From RGIG3178 sp963674495 (lineage in GTDB: Bacteria; Bacillota; Clostridia; Christensenellales; QAND01), in the NCBI GenBank assembly GCA_963674495.2, contig CAXXLG010000001.1, positions 496,001-560,000 of the forward strand: 64,000 bases of DNA. Direction: 5' to 3'. Positions within the stretch are counted from its first letter, which is position 1. Each line of letters opens with the position of its first letter. Below, piece by piece: positions 26,393-35,096 of the stretch. Made by a program: the position numbers and the translations under genes. The notes beneath the pieces are model-generated. The model made no database searches, had not been told where the DNA came from, and saw only the letters and a list, made by a program, of their open reading frames with translations.

Positions 26393-28414
26393 TTGCAACA
26401 TGCTATGGTGGCGTCCATTCGCGGCGTCGGGCCTAAGCGCGTCGCACAGCTGAACAGGCTTGGCATTTTTACCGCCGAGGATCTATTATCCCACTTGCCG
26501 CGCGATTACCGGGACCTGACAAGGTGTTCACCGGTAAACGATATGCGCACGGGTCAACCATGGTTCGGTCTGTTGACCATTCGCGAAGACGCAAAGCTGA
26601 ACTATATACGGCGCGGATTGAATATGGTACGCGTTCGGGCAGGCGATCAAACGGGTGCGATCGTGCTATTATTCTACAATCAGCCCTATTATAAAAAAGC
26701 GTTACTCAGCGGCAGGCAATACTATGTGTACGGTACGCCGGTATACAACGGCGGTGAGGTTCGTCTCGTTAATCCGATGATGGAAACACAGGAGCAGAGC
26801 GAAGGGCTGCGCATGTTGCCGGTATACCGAACCACCACCGGTCTGTCCCAGTCTGTGTTGCGAAAGTGCATACGGCAATGCATCGTACAGTATGGCGATA
26901 CCATCGAGGATGTGCTGCCACGAACGCTGCGTGAAAAATACAAGCTCATGAGTTTGCGCGATGCATACCAATTCATCCATTTTCCTGCAGTCGAAACAGC
27001 ATGCGAAAGAGCCATCAACACGTTATCTTTCACCGAATTGCTGTTTTTGAGATTGTTCTTGGCGCATAAGAGGCAACAGCGCGGTAGGGCACAACCGCTT
27101 CCCGTTGTACCTGCGCGAAAACGCGCGTTTCTTAGCGTGCTGGGTTTTACGCTAACCGGCGCACAGAGCCGCACGATGGAGAATATCTCACAGGACCTTG
27201 CAAAGGACGAGCCGATGAGACGGTTGTTGCAGGGCGATGTCGGCAGCGGAAAAACGGTGGTAGCATTTTATGCGTTGTATGCGGCCGCGTCAAATGGCAA
27301 GCAAGGCGCCATGATGGCGCCCACAGAGCTTCTGGCACAGCAACATTATCGCAAGGGCCGGGCTTTGTTCGAAAAGTTGGGGCTGCGTACCGCGCTTCTA
27401 TGCGCAGGTATGAAAGCAGCGCAGCGCAAGGAAGTGCTTGAGGATGTGCAAAAAAACCGCGTGCATATTGTGTTTGGAACGCATGCGTTATTGCAGCAGG
27501 GCGTAGCCTTTGCACAACCCGGCGTCATCGTGGTGGATGAGCAGCATCGTTTTGGGGTCAAGCAACGTGCAAAGCTGATGGATAAATCGGATCAAACACA
27601 CGCGCTGTTTTTAAGTGCCACGCCCATTCCGCGTACGTTGGCGTTGATTGTTTACGGGGATTTGGACCTGTCCGTTATCGATGAAATGCCGCCGGGACGT
27701 ATGTCCGTTAAAACACATGTTGTGCAGCCCCCAAAACAGAAGGACATGTACGAGTTCCTGGCCGAGCGTGTCGATAGGGGACAGCAAGGCTATATTGTTT
27801 GCCCACAGATCGAACAACAGGACGAAGGAGCGCTGATGCAATCCGCTGAAGCGTTGTATGGCCGGTTGAAAACGGACAAGCGCCTGAAAGTGGGATTATT
27901 GCACGGACGGATGAAAACATCACAGCGCAATGCTGTGATGGAGCGGTTCATGAACGGCGAAATCGGAGTATTGATCAGCACGACGGTGGTGGAAGTGGGC
28001 GTTGATGTGGCCAATGCGACGGTGATGATCGTTCAGAACGCTGAGCGGTTTGGCCTTGCACAGCTGCATCAGCTTCGTGGCCGCGTCGGGCGTGGCAGCG
28101 TGCAGAGTTTTTGTTTTTTGTGCACCGAAGACGGACAGAATCCACGTCTTATGGCGCTGTGTAACACACAGGACGGTTTTGAAGTTGCAAAAACGGATTT
28201 AATGCAACGCGGTCCCGGCGTGTTTTTGGGGGCGGAACAGCACGGAAGGGCGGATGTACGCATCAGCGGTATGCTGCGCGACGCAAGGCTTTTGCAACAG
28301 GTTATGGAGGCCTTTGAATGGTTGGGCACCCAGGACGCGACGGCTATCTCCGCGTTGACAAAGCACGCGATAATGCGCTACGAACAACCAATGGAGGATA
28401 TCGCGCTGAATTAA
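26393..28414 (+). CDS. recG: ATP-dependent DNA helicase RecG
   Basis: RecG (673 aa) remodels stalled forks and Holliday junctions. An N-terminal wedge/OB domain begins VASIRGVGPKRVAQLNRLGI; the SF2 motifs follow: GDVGSGKTVVAFYAL (Walker A), DEQHRFG (motif II), LSATPIPRTLAL (III), LHGRMKT, STTVVEVGVDV and QLRGRVGRG (VI). A C-terminal hook completes it. TTG 26393 follows GGGGGTGA; ATG 26405 is an alternative. The gap from 26185 holds no gene. Confidence 0.97.
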   Translation: MQHAMVASIRGVGPKRVAQLNRLGIFTAEDLLSHLPRDYRDLTRCSPVNDMRTGQPWFGLLTIREDAKLNYIRRGLNMVRVRAGDQTGAIVLLFYNQPYYKKALLSGRQYYVYGTPVYNGGEVRLVNPMMETQEQSEGLRMLPVYRTTTGLSQSVLRKCIRQCIVQYGDTIEDVLPRTLREKYKLMSLRDAYQFIHFPAVETACERAINTLSFTELLFLRLFLAHKRQQRGRAQPLPVVPARKRAFLSVLGFTLTGAQSRTMENISQDLAKDEPMRRLLQGDVGSGKTVVAFYALYAAASNGKQGAMMAPTELLAQQHYRKGRALFEKLGLRTALLCAGMKAAQRKEVLEDVQKNRVHIVFGTHALLQQGVAFAQPGVIVVDEQHRFGVKQRAKLMDKSDQTHALFLSATPIPRTLALIVYGDLDLSVIDEMPPGRMSVKTHVVQPPKQKDMYEFLAERVDRGQQGYIVCPQIEQQDEGALMQSAEALYGRLKTDKRLKVGLLHGRMKTSQRNAVMERFMNGEIGVLISTTVVEVGVDVANATVMIVQNAERFGLAQLHQLRGRVGRGSVQSFCFLCTEDGQNPRLMALCNTQDGFEVAKTDLMQRGPGVFLGAEQHGRADVRISGMLRDARLLQQVMEAFEWLGTQDATAISALTKHAIMRYEQPMEDIALN

Positions 28415-28435
28415 ATGGGCACAGCAAAATGATAC

Positions 28436-28462
28436 AAAAAGGCGAGCTTATCGCCTTTTTTA
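28436..28462 (+). terminator. Intrinsic terminator after recG
   Basis: AAAAAGGCGA and TCGCCTTTTTT around a five-base loop, 22 bases after the recG stop. Confidence 0.9.
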
Positions 28463-28671
28463 TTTTCCGGGCAATTTTCCCATGGTAATTAAAACAAATG
28501 AAATAATAAAAAATTTTATTACTGCAAAAAATACGCATAAAGATGTTCCGTATGATTGAGATTATTGTCGAATTGGTAGCGAATCCTGTCGAAAATGCCA
28601 AATGTTACATGACTAATGCACATTGAGCGGGGCAAAGTATGTATACATCAACGGAAAAGGAGGTGAATCTG

Positions 28672-28863
28672 TTGGCTACGAGCATGAGCAAAGCGAATGC
28701 AAAAAACGCGTTGGATCAGATGAAATTCGAAGTTGCAAGCGAAGTCGGCGTCAACCTCAAGCAGGGGTACAATGGCGACAATACGGCACGCCAGAATGGC
28801 ACGGTTGGCGGATACATGGTGAAACGTATGTTTGACCAGTATTACCAGAAGAACGGTGGATAA
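28672..28863 (+). CDS. Alpha/beta-type small acid-soluble spore protein
   Basis: A 63-aa SASP that saturates spore DNA and protects it. The signature is clear: ALDQMKFEVASEVGVNL, including the KFEVASE-type recognition site for the germination protease GPR, and DNTARQNGTVGGYMVKRM near the C-terminus. TTG 28672 lies eight bases after a full-strength AAAAGGAGGTGA; a more upstream ATG at 28639 would overlap nothing useful. Expected to be made by sigma-G in the forespore, though I found no clean sigma-G promoter upstream. A second SASP gene follows 52 bases downstream. Confidence 0.93.
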   Translation: MATSMSKANAKNALDQMKFEVASEVGVNLKQGYNGDNTARQNGTVGGYMVKRMFDQYYQKNGG

Positions 28864-28915
28864 GTGAAACGCGAAGTAGGTCAATGGACCCATCCTAAAA
28901 GAAAGGAGATTAATC

Positions 28916-29131
28916 ATGCAAAGTGGTTCAAAAAGTCCGACGAAGGACAATGGCTCCAAGAAAAACAAGCAGGCACTTGCCAGTATGAAACAGGAAGTTG
29001 CCAATGAATATGGCATTAACCTCAAACAGGGCTACAACGGGGATATTACATCCCGTGAGGCCGGCCGCATCGGCGGCGGCATCACAAAACGTGTGATCGA
29101 GCAGATGGAGAACTCCATGTCAGGCAAGTAG
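28916..29131 (+). CDS. Alpha/beta-type small acid-soluble spore protein (second copy)
   Basis: A 71-aa paralogue of the preceding SASP, with a longer polar N-terminus (GSKSPTKDNGSKKNK) and the core ALASMKQEVANEYGINLKQG followed by REAGRIGGGITKRVIEQM. The GPR site here is MKQEVANE, slightly unlike the standard xE(F/V)ASE, so cleavage may be less efficient. AAAGGAG precedes ATG 28916. The shared block NLKQGYNGD with the first copy suggests tandem duplication. Confidence 0.92.
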   Translation: MQSGSKSPTKDNGSKKNKQALASMKQEVANEYGINLKQGYNGDITSREAGRIGGGITKRVIEQMENSMSGK

Positions 29132-29172
29132 TCGCTGCTGATCATGAACAGGCAACGGACAACGGTCCGTTC

Positions 29173-29204
29173 AAAGGCTGTCGATATCATCGGCAGCCTT
29201 TTCG
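29173..29204 (+). terminator. Intrinsic terminator after the SASP pair
   Basis: AAGGCTGTCGAT and ATCGGCAGCCTT form a 12-base stem with a three-base loop followed by TTTTCG, 40 bases past the stop. Confidence 0.85.
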
Positions 29205-29331
29205 TATTCTCTTGTTCGTTGTATCGTGCATTCATTTGGTAGGCGTATACAGGGAGCCAAGGCGGATCGAAAGTGTAGTTTAATGCAAAAATATGTGTAG
29301 AGAAAGACTTCTTGTCATTGTATTTAAGGCA

Positions 29332-29360
29332 TTGACAAAAGTTCGCATATACGGTAGAAT
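29332..29360 (+). promoter_or_regulatory. Promoter of the his operon
   Basis: TTGACA (29332-29337), a 17-base spacer and TAGAAT (29355-29360), 50 bases before hisZ. The 5' leader is short and shows no T-box or attenuator. Confidence 0.8.
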
Positions 29361-29409
29361 ATCACAAGTTAGCAAGATAAAGCACTAAATTGTAAAAGCG
29401 GAGGTTGGT

Positions 29410-30624
29410 ATGCCCAGATCCAAAGTGCAACTACCCGAAGGCGTACGAGATATTATCGGACTGGAAGCGTATGCCAAACGGCGAACCGAGCAACAAGCGC
29501 GCGAAGCGTTTTTGCTGTGCGGCTATCAGGAGATTGAAACCCCGACGTTTGAATACGCCACCGTATTTGACGGCGAGTTGGGTGATCTTCGCTTTGAAAA
29601 TATGATGCATTTCTTTGACGCCGATGGCCGGATGCTGACCATGCGTCCGGATTTTACGCTGCCCTGTGCGCGAGTAGTGAGTGCCTTGCGTGACAGCTTT
29701 CCAACACCTGTGCGCGTATTCTACATTGGCAATGCATTCGGGTTGGAGCACAATACGGGCCACCAGCGCCGCGAATTTTCACAGGCCGGAGCAGAGCTGA
29801 TGGGATTGGGCGGTGCGCAGGCAGATGCCGAAATTATCATGGTGGCGCATCAGGTGCTTGAAAATATGGGATTGACTTCATACGTGCTCGATTTAGGCCA
29901 CGTAGGTGTTTTCAAAGCGCTGTGGAAAGCGGCCGGACTATCGCGAACACAGGCGGATGCACTCAGAGGCCTGCTTGACCAGAAAAATGAACTTGAAGCG
30001 CTGGATATGCTCAATGATTTGCGGGTGGAAGCAGGCATTCGAGATCAGCTGTTGAAACTCATCGATCTGTACGGTGGCATAGAAGTGTTGTCAAGCGCTA
30101 GAGAGGCGCTTGGCGTAGGGGGCTGCCAAAAGGCGTTGGATGAGCTTGAAAGCGTATGCCAAATGCTGGGCGACTGCGGATTGACAAATCGAATCACGAT
30201 CGATCTGGGACATCTGACGAACATGGATTATTATACGGGGACCGTGTTCTGTGCATTGGCGGAAGGCGTGGGCAGTCCATTGCTGTCCGGCGGACGGTAC
30301 GACGGCGTATTGGCGCAGTTCGGAAGACCTATGCCGGCAACGGGATTTGCGGTGAGTGTCAGCCGCGTCGTAAATGCACTGGAAAACAAGGGTGCATGGG
30401 CGTCTGCGCCACCGGCCTTTCTACTGGGCGCAAATGAACGGTACATGGGCGCTGCGCTATGCCAAGCAGCCATTCTTCGCCAACGCGGACAGGTTGTCAT
30501 CACCGCTGTTTGCTCAACGGAGAAGGAACTCTATCAGAGGGCGGGGGAACTGGGTGTGATGCGTGTGCTGTATGTTGACGAAAACGGTGTTCGGGATTTG
30601 AATGAAGGGGAGATACGCCCATGA
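29410..30624 (+). CDS. hisZ: ATP phosphoribosyltransferase regulatory subunit HisZ
   Basis: A 404-aa histidyl-tRNA synthetase-like protein without the anticodon domain identity, which pairs with short-form HisG to make the first enzyme of histidine synthesis. Visible landmarks: LPEGVRDIIGLEAYAKRR, LTMRPDFTLPCARVVSALRD, IGNAFGLEHNTGHQRREFSQ and the DLGHLTNMDYYTGTVFCALA and LLSGGRYDGVLAQFG blocks. Its place directly before a short hisG (about 200 aa) settles HisZ against HisS. ATG 29410 has GCGGAGG. Its stop overlaps hisG as ATGA. Confidence 0.93.
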   Translation: MPRSKVQLPEGVRDIIGLEAYAKRRTEQQAREAFLLCGYQEIETPTFEYATVFDGELGDLRFENMMHFFDADGRMLTMRPDFTLPCARVVSALRDSFPTPVRVFYIGNAFGLEHNTGHQRREFSQAGAELMGLGGAQADAEIIMVAHQVLENMGLTSYVLDLGHVGVFKALWKAAGLSRTQADALRGLLDQKNELEALDMLNDLRVEAGIRDQLLKLIDLYGGIEVLSSAREALGVGGCQKALDELESVCQMLGDCGLTNRITIDLGHLTNMDYYTGTVFCALAEGVGSPLLSGGRYDGVLAQFGRPMPATGFAVSVSRVVNALENKGAWASAPPAFLLGANERYMGAALCQAAILRQRGQVVITAVCSTEKELYQRAGELGVMRVLYVDENGVRDLNEGEIRP

Positions 30625-31246
30625 GCAAATTGACGGTAGCCATGGCAAAGGGAAGACTTGCGCAGCAGACAATATCCTTGTTCAAGCGGGCGGGCTTTGA
30701 CGTATCCTGTTTTGCCATGGATAGCCGAAAGTTGGTTCTTGAGAACGGTTGTATGCGCATCTTTTTGGTAAAACCCGCCGATGTCCCGGTCTATGTCGAG
30801 CACGGTGTAGCGGATGTCGGCGTATGTGGAAAGGATACATTGCTTGAAAGCGATTGCGATCTTTTTGAAATGATGGATCTTGGGTTTGGCGTCTGTCGAT
30901 TGTGTCTGGCGGGAAAGCCTGGCACAAAGCCGCATCAAAACGGCACGCGGGTGGCCACCAAATACGTTGGGTTTGCACGCAAGTACTATAGGCAGCGAGG
31001 TGAATCGGTGGAGATCATTCCGTTGGCCGGATCGGTGGAATTGGGTCCCATCACAGGATTGTCCGATGCCATACTGGATATTGTGGAAAGTGGCCGTACG
31101 CTTAGCGAGAACGGGCTTGTGGTGCTGGAGGATATATGCAGGATAAGCGCTAGGCTGTGCGTGAACCGCGTCAGCTTAAAGACCAAGACCGTATGCATCA
31201 AGGATCTATGGAAAGGCTTACGGCGGCACTGGAGGCTTTGGCATGA
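30621..31246 (+). CDS. hisG: ATP phosphoribosyltransferase HisG, short form, with 3' frameshift
   Basis: Short-form HisG condenses ATP and PRPP with HisZ. The body is normal: LTVAMAKGRLAQQTISLFKR, YVEHGVADVGVCGKDTLLE and the PRPP loop DAILDIVESGRTLSENGL. After KTKTVCIKDL (about 31208) the given frame runs into a non-family tail ending at 31301, whereas the -1 frame gives MERLTAALEALA and a TGA at 31244-31246 that overlaps the hisD start as ATGA, as expected for this operon. One missing base near 31206-31210 therefore explains it. Either a sequencing deletion or a mild C-terminal mutation; the catalytic part is intact. Confidence 0.9.
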
Positions 31247-32532
31247 TTGTGTATGGGACGGATGGCGTGCGCAGCGTACTGCAGCGGCTGAAACAACGTA
31301 GCGGAGGTGATTTATCCGGCGTTGTGGATGCGGTACGGGACATTGTGAACAACGTCAGGCAAAGAGGGGATGTAGCTTTGCTTGACTATGCGTTGCGCTT
31401 TGAAAATACCGACTATAGCATCACGCCGCTGCGCATAGCGGGCGATGAGATAGATGCGGCTTATGCATCATGTACACAGGAACAGATTGATGCGCTACGA
31501 CTTGCCGCATCGCGCCTGCGCGCGTATCATGAAAAGCAGATTGAAACGGGATATACCATAGGCGAAAACGGCAGGCTTTTGATGCAGATCGTGCGTCCCA
31601 TCAAACGGGTGGGCATCTATGCACCCGGCGGTACAGCCTCATACCCGTCCAGCGTATTGATGAACGCCGTGCCCGCGAAGGTAGCGGGTGTTGAACAGAT
31701 ATATCTTGCCACGCCGGCGCAAAACGGCGTGATCAGCCCGCTGATGCTTGTTGCGGCTAAAATAGCGGGCGTTGATGGAATTTTCCGCATGGGCGGGGCC
31801 CAGGCAGTCGCCGCCTTTGCGTATGGTACCGAAACAGTCCCCAAGGTGGACAAGATAACGGGCCCGGGCAATCGCTATGTTGCCGCGGCGAAGCGAGAGG
31901 TATTCGGAACCGTGGGCATCGATACCATCGCAGGGCCGAGCGAAGTGGTGATTTTGGCGGACGAATGGGCGGATCCACGCTATGTTGCGGCGGATATGCT
32001 GGCCCAGGCGGAGCACGATACGACGGCTGCCGCCATCTGTGTCACAACGTCAAAGGAATTGGCTCTACGGGTGGAAGAGGATATTAAGCAGCAATGCGTC
32101 AAAGCACAAAGGCGCAATATCATTGACGCATCGCTGAGAACCTACGGGGCGATCGTGGTGTTGGAGGATATGCAGGCGTGTCTTGATCTGGTCAACGACA
32201 TCGCGCCTGAGCACCTTGAAATACACACAAGGGACGGGATGGATCTTCTGCCTAAAATACAAAACGCGGGCGGTGTTTTCATCGGGCCGTATACGCCGGA
32301 AGCGTTGGGCGATTATATTGCGGGCAGCAATCACGTATTGCCAACCAACGGCACGGCACGGTTTGCGTCGCCGCTGGGCGTATACGATTTTATCAAACGC
32401 ATGAGCGCACTGGCATTTGACCAAGAAGGCTTGAACGAGGTTAAGGGCGCCATCGTGTCTTTGGCGGAGGCGGAGGGTTTGCCCGCACACGGAAAATCCG
32501 CTTCCATACGTTTTGAAAAGGAGATGAAATGA
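31243..32532 (+). CDS. hisD: Histidinol dehydrogenase HisD
   Basis: A 429-aa zinc enzyme performing the last two oxidations to L-histidine. Landmarks: the substrate loop YAPGGTASYPSSVLMNAVPA, FRMGGAQAVAAFAYGTE, ITGPGNRYVAAAKREVFG, IAGPSEVVILAD, AQAEHDTTAAAICVT, IAPEHLEI and YIAGSNHVLPTNGTARF with the zinc-binding His. Overlaps hisB by four bases (ATGA). Confidence 0.98.
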   Translation: MIVYGTDGVRSVLQRLKQRSGGDLSGVVDAVRDIVNNVRQRGDVALLDYALRFENTDYSITPLRIAGDEIDAAYASCTQEQIDALRLAASRLRAYHEKQIETGYTIGENGRLLMQIVRPIKRVGIYAPGGTASYPSSVLMNAVPAKVAGVEQIYLATPAQNGVISPLMLVAAKIAGVDGIFRMGGAQAVAAFAYGTETVPKVDKITGPGNRYVAAAKREVFGTVGIDTIAGPSEVVILADEWADPRYVAADMLAQAEHDTTAAAICVTTSKELALRVEEDIKQQCVKAQRRNIIDASLRTYGAIVVLEDMQACLDLVNDIAPEHLEIHTRDGMDLLPKIQNAGGVFIGPYTPEALGDYIAGSNHVLPTNGTARFASPLGVYDFIKRMSALAFDQEGLNEVKGAIVSLAEAEGLPAHGKSASIRFEKEMK

Positions 32533-33116
32533 TGAGGCAGGGCAGTATTTTGCGCGAGACAAAGGAAACGGGCATTGAGACAAGCATTGTGTTGGATGGC
32601 AAGGGCACTGCGGACGTTCAGACCGGTGTTGGTTTTTTTGATCACATGCTCACGCTGTTGGCCAGGCACGGTCTGTTCGACATAACCGTACGCTGTAAGG
32701 GCGATATTGAGGTGGATGCACACCACAGTGTAGAGGATGTGGGCATCTGTCTGGGACAGGCCATCAAACAGGCGTTGGGCGACAAAGCGGGTATCAAACG
32801 CTACGGGACGTTTTTTGTGCCCATGGACGAAGCGTTGGTCAGGGTATCGTTGGACGTGAGTGGTCGGCCGTATTTGGTATTCGATGCCGAATTTACAGCG
32901 TCCGCCTGCGGTATGTTTGATACGCAGTTGACCGAGGAGTTCTTCCGCAGCGTTGCCATGGAAGGCGGTTTAACGTTGCACATGAAGGTTCTCTACGGCA
33001 AAAATGATCATCACAAGATAGAGGCGTTGTTCAAAGCCTTTGCGCGTGCGCTGGACGTGGCAACAGCTATGGACGGGCGTTTTGATGATATTCCCAGCAC
33101 AAAGGGCGTGCTGTAA
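32529..33116 (+). CDS. hisB: Imidazoleglycerol-phosphate dehydratase HisB
   Basis: Monofunctional IGP dehydratase, 195 aa. Manganese-binding motifs are present: FFDHMLTLLARHG, EVDAHHSVEDVGICLGQA, FDTQLTEEFFRS, and NDHHKIEALFKAFARAL. The usual next gene hisH is absent; hisA starts one base after the stop. RBS AAAAGGAG precedes two adjacent ATGs. Confidence 0.98.
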   Translation: MMRQGSILRETKETGIETSIVLDGKGTADVQTGVGFFDHMLTLLARHGLFDITVRCKGDIEVDAHHSVEDVGICLGQAIKQALGDKAGIKRYGTFFVPMDEALVRVSLDVSGRPYLVFDAEFTASACGMFDTQLTEEFFRSVAMEGGLTLHMKVLYGKNDHHKIEALFKAFARALDVATAMDGRFDDIPSTKGVL

Positions 33117-33117
33117 A

Positions 33118-33835
33118 ATGCTGGTGTTTCCTGCCATCGACATCAGAGGTGGACATTGCGTGCGCCTGATGCGCGGTGATTACGATAGGGAGACCGTCTA
33201 TGCGGATGATCCCGTTCAAAATGGCCAAGCGTTTCATGGATGCAGGCGCCACACACCTGCACGTGGTGGATCTGGACGGTGCACGCACGGGGCAAGGCGA
33301 AAACCTTGATGCGATCATGCGTATTGCCAAGCTGGGTATTTTTGTGCAGACGGGCGGCGGTATTCGCACACAGCCGGATATTGACCGGCGCATGGATTGC
33401 GGCGTATTCCGCTGTGTGATCGGCACGGCGGCGGTGGAAAACCCGCAGCTTGTGGATTGGGCGGCGCAGAAGTATGGTAAGGCCATAGCGGTGGGCATCG
33501 ATGCAAAAGACGGCCGCGTGGCGGTACGTGGCTGGGAACAAAGCGGCGACATGACGCCTGTGCAACTGGGAAATAAAATGAAGGCGGTGGGCATTGATAC
33601 TGTGATCTATACGCAGATATCCCGCGATGGGATGCAAACCGGTCCGGATGTACAATCAAGCCTGAAATTTGCCGTATCGACGGGCCTTGCGGTCATCGTA
33701 TCCGGTGGTGTGGGAAATGTACAGCATGTTCAAGCGGTGGAAAAAGCCGGGCTTGCCGGTGTCATCGTGGGCAGGGCACTGTACGAGGGGAATGTCACCA
33801 TTGAACAGATACTGCAATATCATAGTACAACGTGA
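33118..33835 (+). CDS. hisA: Phosphoribosylformimino-AICAR-phosphate isomerase HisA, frameshifted
   Basis: HisA is a TIM-barrel isomerase of histidine synthesis. It opens with MLVFPAIDIRGGHCVRLMRG and YADDPV; from about 33220 the sequence continues in the +1 frame (MAKRFMDAGATHLHVVDLDG, TGGGIRTQPDIDRRMD, TQISRDGMQTGPD, VIVSGGVGNVQHV). Removing one A of the run at 33219-33222 makes one continuous 238-aa protein. The N-terminal Asp and the second catalytic Asp are both present, so the protein is otherwise ancestral-looking. The following gene is hisIE; hisF, normally adjacent, is missing. Confidence 0.9.
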
Positions 33836-33844
33836 GGGAGATAG

Positions 33845-34474
33845 ATGGACACAAAAGATAAAATACGATGGAATGATCAAGGCCTTGTTGCGGTTGTCGC
33901 TCAGGATGCGCAGACGAACGCAGTTTTGATGCAAGCCTATATGAACGAGGAATCGTTGCGGCTAACGATTGAAAGCGGTTATATGGTCTATTACAGCCGC
34001 TCACGGCAATGCCTGTGGAAGAAGGGTGAGACCAGTGGGCAAACGCAGGGCGTGGTATCGCTGTATGCGGATTGCGACGGGGATTGCCTGTTGGCTAAGG
34101 TCGTTCAAAACGGCGGCGGCGCCTGCCATACCGGCCACTATTCCTGCTTTTTCACACCCCTTATAGAAAAGCCGTGGCAGCAGGAAAGCGATGCACAGGT
34201 GCTCTTTGACGTAGCCAAAGTCATACGCGAACGTAAATTGCAGCCCAAGGAGGGCAGCTATACCAATTATCTCTTCAATGAGGGTATCGACAAGATTCTC
34301 AAGAAGGTGGGTGAGGAGAGCGCGGAGACCATCATTGCAGCCAAAAACAATGATGCGGACGAAATCGTTTATGAAACTAGCGATCTGTTCTATCACATCC
34401 TAGTTATGCTCGAACAGCGCAACGTACCCATGCAATCCGTTTTGACCGAATTGCGTAAACGTCAAAAAAGCTGA
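33845..34474 (+). CDS. hisI: Bifunctional phosphoribosyl-AMP cyclohydrolase/phosphoribosyl-ATP pyrophosphatase HisIE
   Basis: A 209-aa fusion. The N-terminal cyclohydrolase has LWKKGETSGQTQGV, YADCDGDCLLAKV and GGACHTGHYSCFF with zinc-binding cysteines. The C-terminal pyrophosphohydrolase (from about residue 115) has SYTNYLFNEGIDKILKKVGE, EESAETIIAAKN and YETSDLFYHILVML. Last gene of the operon; RBS GTGAGGGAG. The tRNA promoter follows after 10 bases. Confidence 0.97.
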   Translation: MDTKDKIRWNDQGLVAVVAQDAQTNAVLMQAYMNEESLRLTIESGYMVYYSRSRQCLWKKGETSGQTQGVVSLYADCDGDCLLAKVVQNGGGACHTGHYSCFFTPLIEKPWQQESDAQVLFDVAKVIRERKLQPKEGSYTNYLFNEGIDKILKKVGEESAETIIAAKNNDADEIVYETSDLFYHILVMLEQRNVPMQSVLTELRKRQKS

Positions 34475-34483
34475 AGGCAATTG

Positions 34484-34513
34484 TTGACAACCCCATGCGA
34501 AGTACGTTATAAT
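34484..34513 (+). promoter_or_regulatory. Promoter of the five-tRNA cluster
   Basis: Consensus TTGACA (34484-34489), an 18-base spacer and consensus TATAAT (34508-34513), 19 bases before the first tRNA. Confidence 0.88.
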
Positions 34514-34532
34514 CACATTCGTTTGGGAACGC

Positions 34533-34608
34533 GGGAGCATAGCTCAGCTGGGAGAGCACTTGCCTTACAAGCAAGGGGTCACTGGTTCGAACCCAGTTGT
34601 TCCCACCA
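34533..34608 (+). tRNA. tRNA-Val (anticodon TAC)
   Basis: Acceptor GGGAGCA/TGTTCCC, D-arm AGCTCAGCTGGGAGAGC, anticodon loop CTTACAA in a CTTGC/GCAAG stem, T-loop GTTCGAACC and an encoded CCA end. Confidence 0.97.
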
Positions 34609-34614
34609 ATATCT

Positions 34615-34692
34615 GGCCCGGTAGTTCAGTTGGTTTAGAATGCCAGCCTGTCACGCTGGAGGTCGAGGGTTCGAGCCCCTTCCGGGTCGCCA
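34615..34692 (+). tRNA. tRNA-Asp (anticodon GTC)
   Basis: Acceptor GGCCCGG/CCGGGTC, anticodon loop CTGTCAC in a CCAGC/GCTGG stem, T-loop GGTTCGAGCC, discriminator G and encoded CCA. Confidence 0.97.
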
Positions 34693-34768
34693 GCCTTGGT
34701 AGCTCAGTCGGTAGAGCAGTAGACTGAAAATCTACGTGTCGGTGGTTCGATTCCGCCCCAAGGCACCA
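34693..34768 (+). tRNA. tRNA-Phe (anticodon GAA)
   Basis: Acceptor GCCTTGG/CCAAGGC, anticodon loop CTGAAAA in a GTAGA/TCTAC stem, T-loop GTTCGATTC and encoded CCA. It directly abuts tRNA-Asp. Confidence 0.97.
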
Positions 34769-34771
34769 AAT

Positions 34772-34846
34772 GCGGTAGTAGCTCAGTGGTAGAGTGCCAC
34801 CTTGCCAAGGTGGATGTCGCGAGTCCGAATCTCGTCTACCGCTCCA
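34772..34846 (+). tRNA. tRNA-Gly (anticodon GCC)
   Basis: Acceptor GCGGTAG/CTACCGC, anticodon loop TTGCCAA in a CCACC/GGTGG stem, T-loop AGTCCGAATC (C where T is usual) and encoded CCA. Confidence 0.96.
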
Positions 34847-34849
34847 CCG

Positions 34850-34923
34850 GGCGCCATAGCCAAGCGGTAAGGCAGAGGTCTGCAAAACCTCCACCCCCAG
34901 TTCAAATCTGGGTGGCGCCTCCA
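34850..34923 (+). tRNA. tRNA-Cys (anticodon GCA)
   Basis: Acceptor GGCGCCA/TGGCGCC, anticodon loop CTGCAAA in a GAGGT/ACCTC stem, T-loop GTTCAAATC and encoded CCA. A decayed copy of its 3' half lies at 35097-35142. Confidence 0.97.
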
Positions 34924-34932
34924 AGGAAAGAT

Positions 34933-34975
34933 CCCCGAAATATACGTCTGAAAGGGCGTTTCGGGGTTTTTTTTG
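34933..34975 (+). terminator. Intrinsic terminator of the tRNA cluster
   Basis: CCCCGAAA and TTTCGGGG close a stem with a partly paired interior (ACGTC/GGCGT) followed by eight T residues, right after tRNA-Cys. Confidence 0.9.
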
Positions 34976-35096
34976 TTATAAAAACATTGGCAAAAAATGA
35001 ACGTAAGTACCCAAATTCAGCATTATAACGTGGGCGCAGTTGATGAAAAATACCTAAAATATGCGTCTGTGTTGGCGTCTCAAGACTTTGTGTAAC

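Noticed and set aside
26211..26453. 80-codon frame before recG
   Set aside because: No ribosome binding site or hydrophobic/domain character; its 3' part overlaps recG in another frame.
28581..28615. Sigma-G promoter before the first SASP (GAATC ... CATGACTA)
   Set aside because: Spacer is 22 rather than about 18 bases and the -10 has one extra base relative to CATnnTA.
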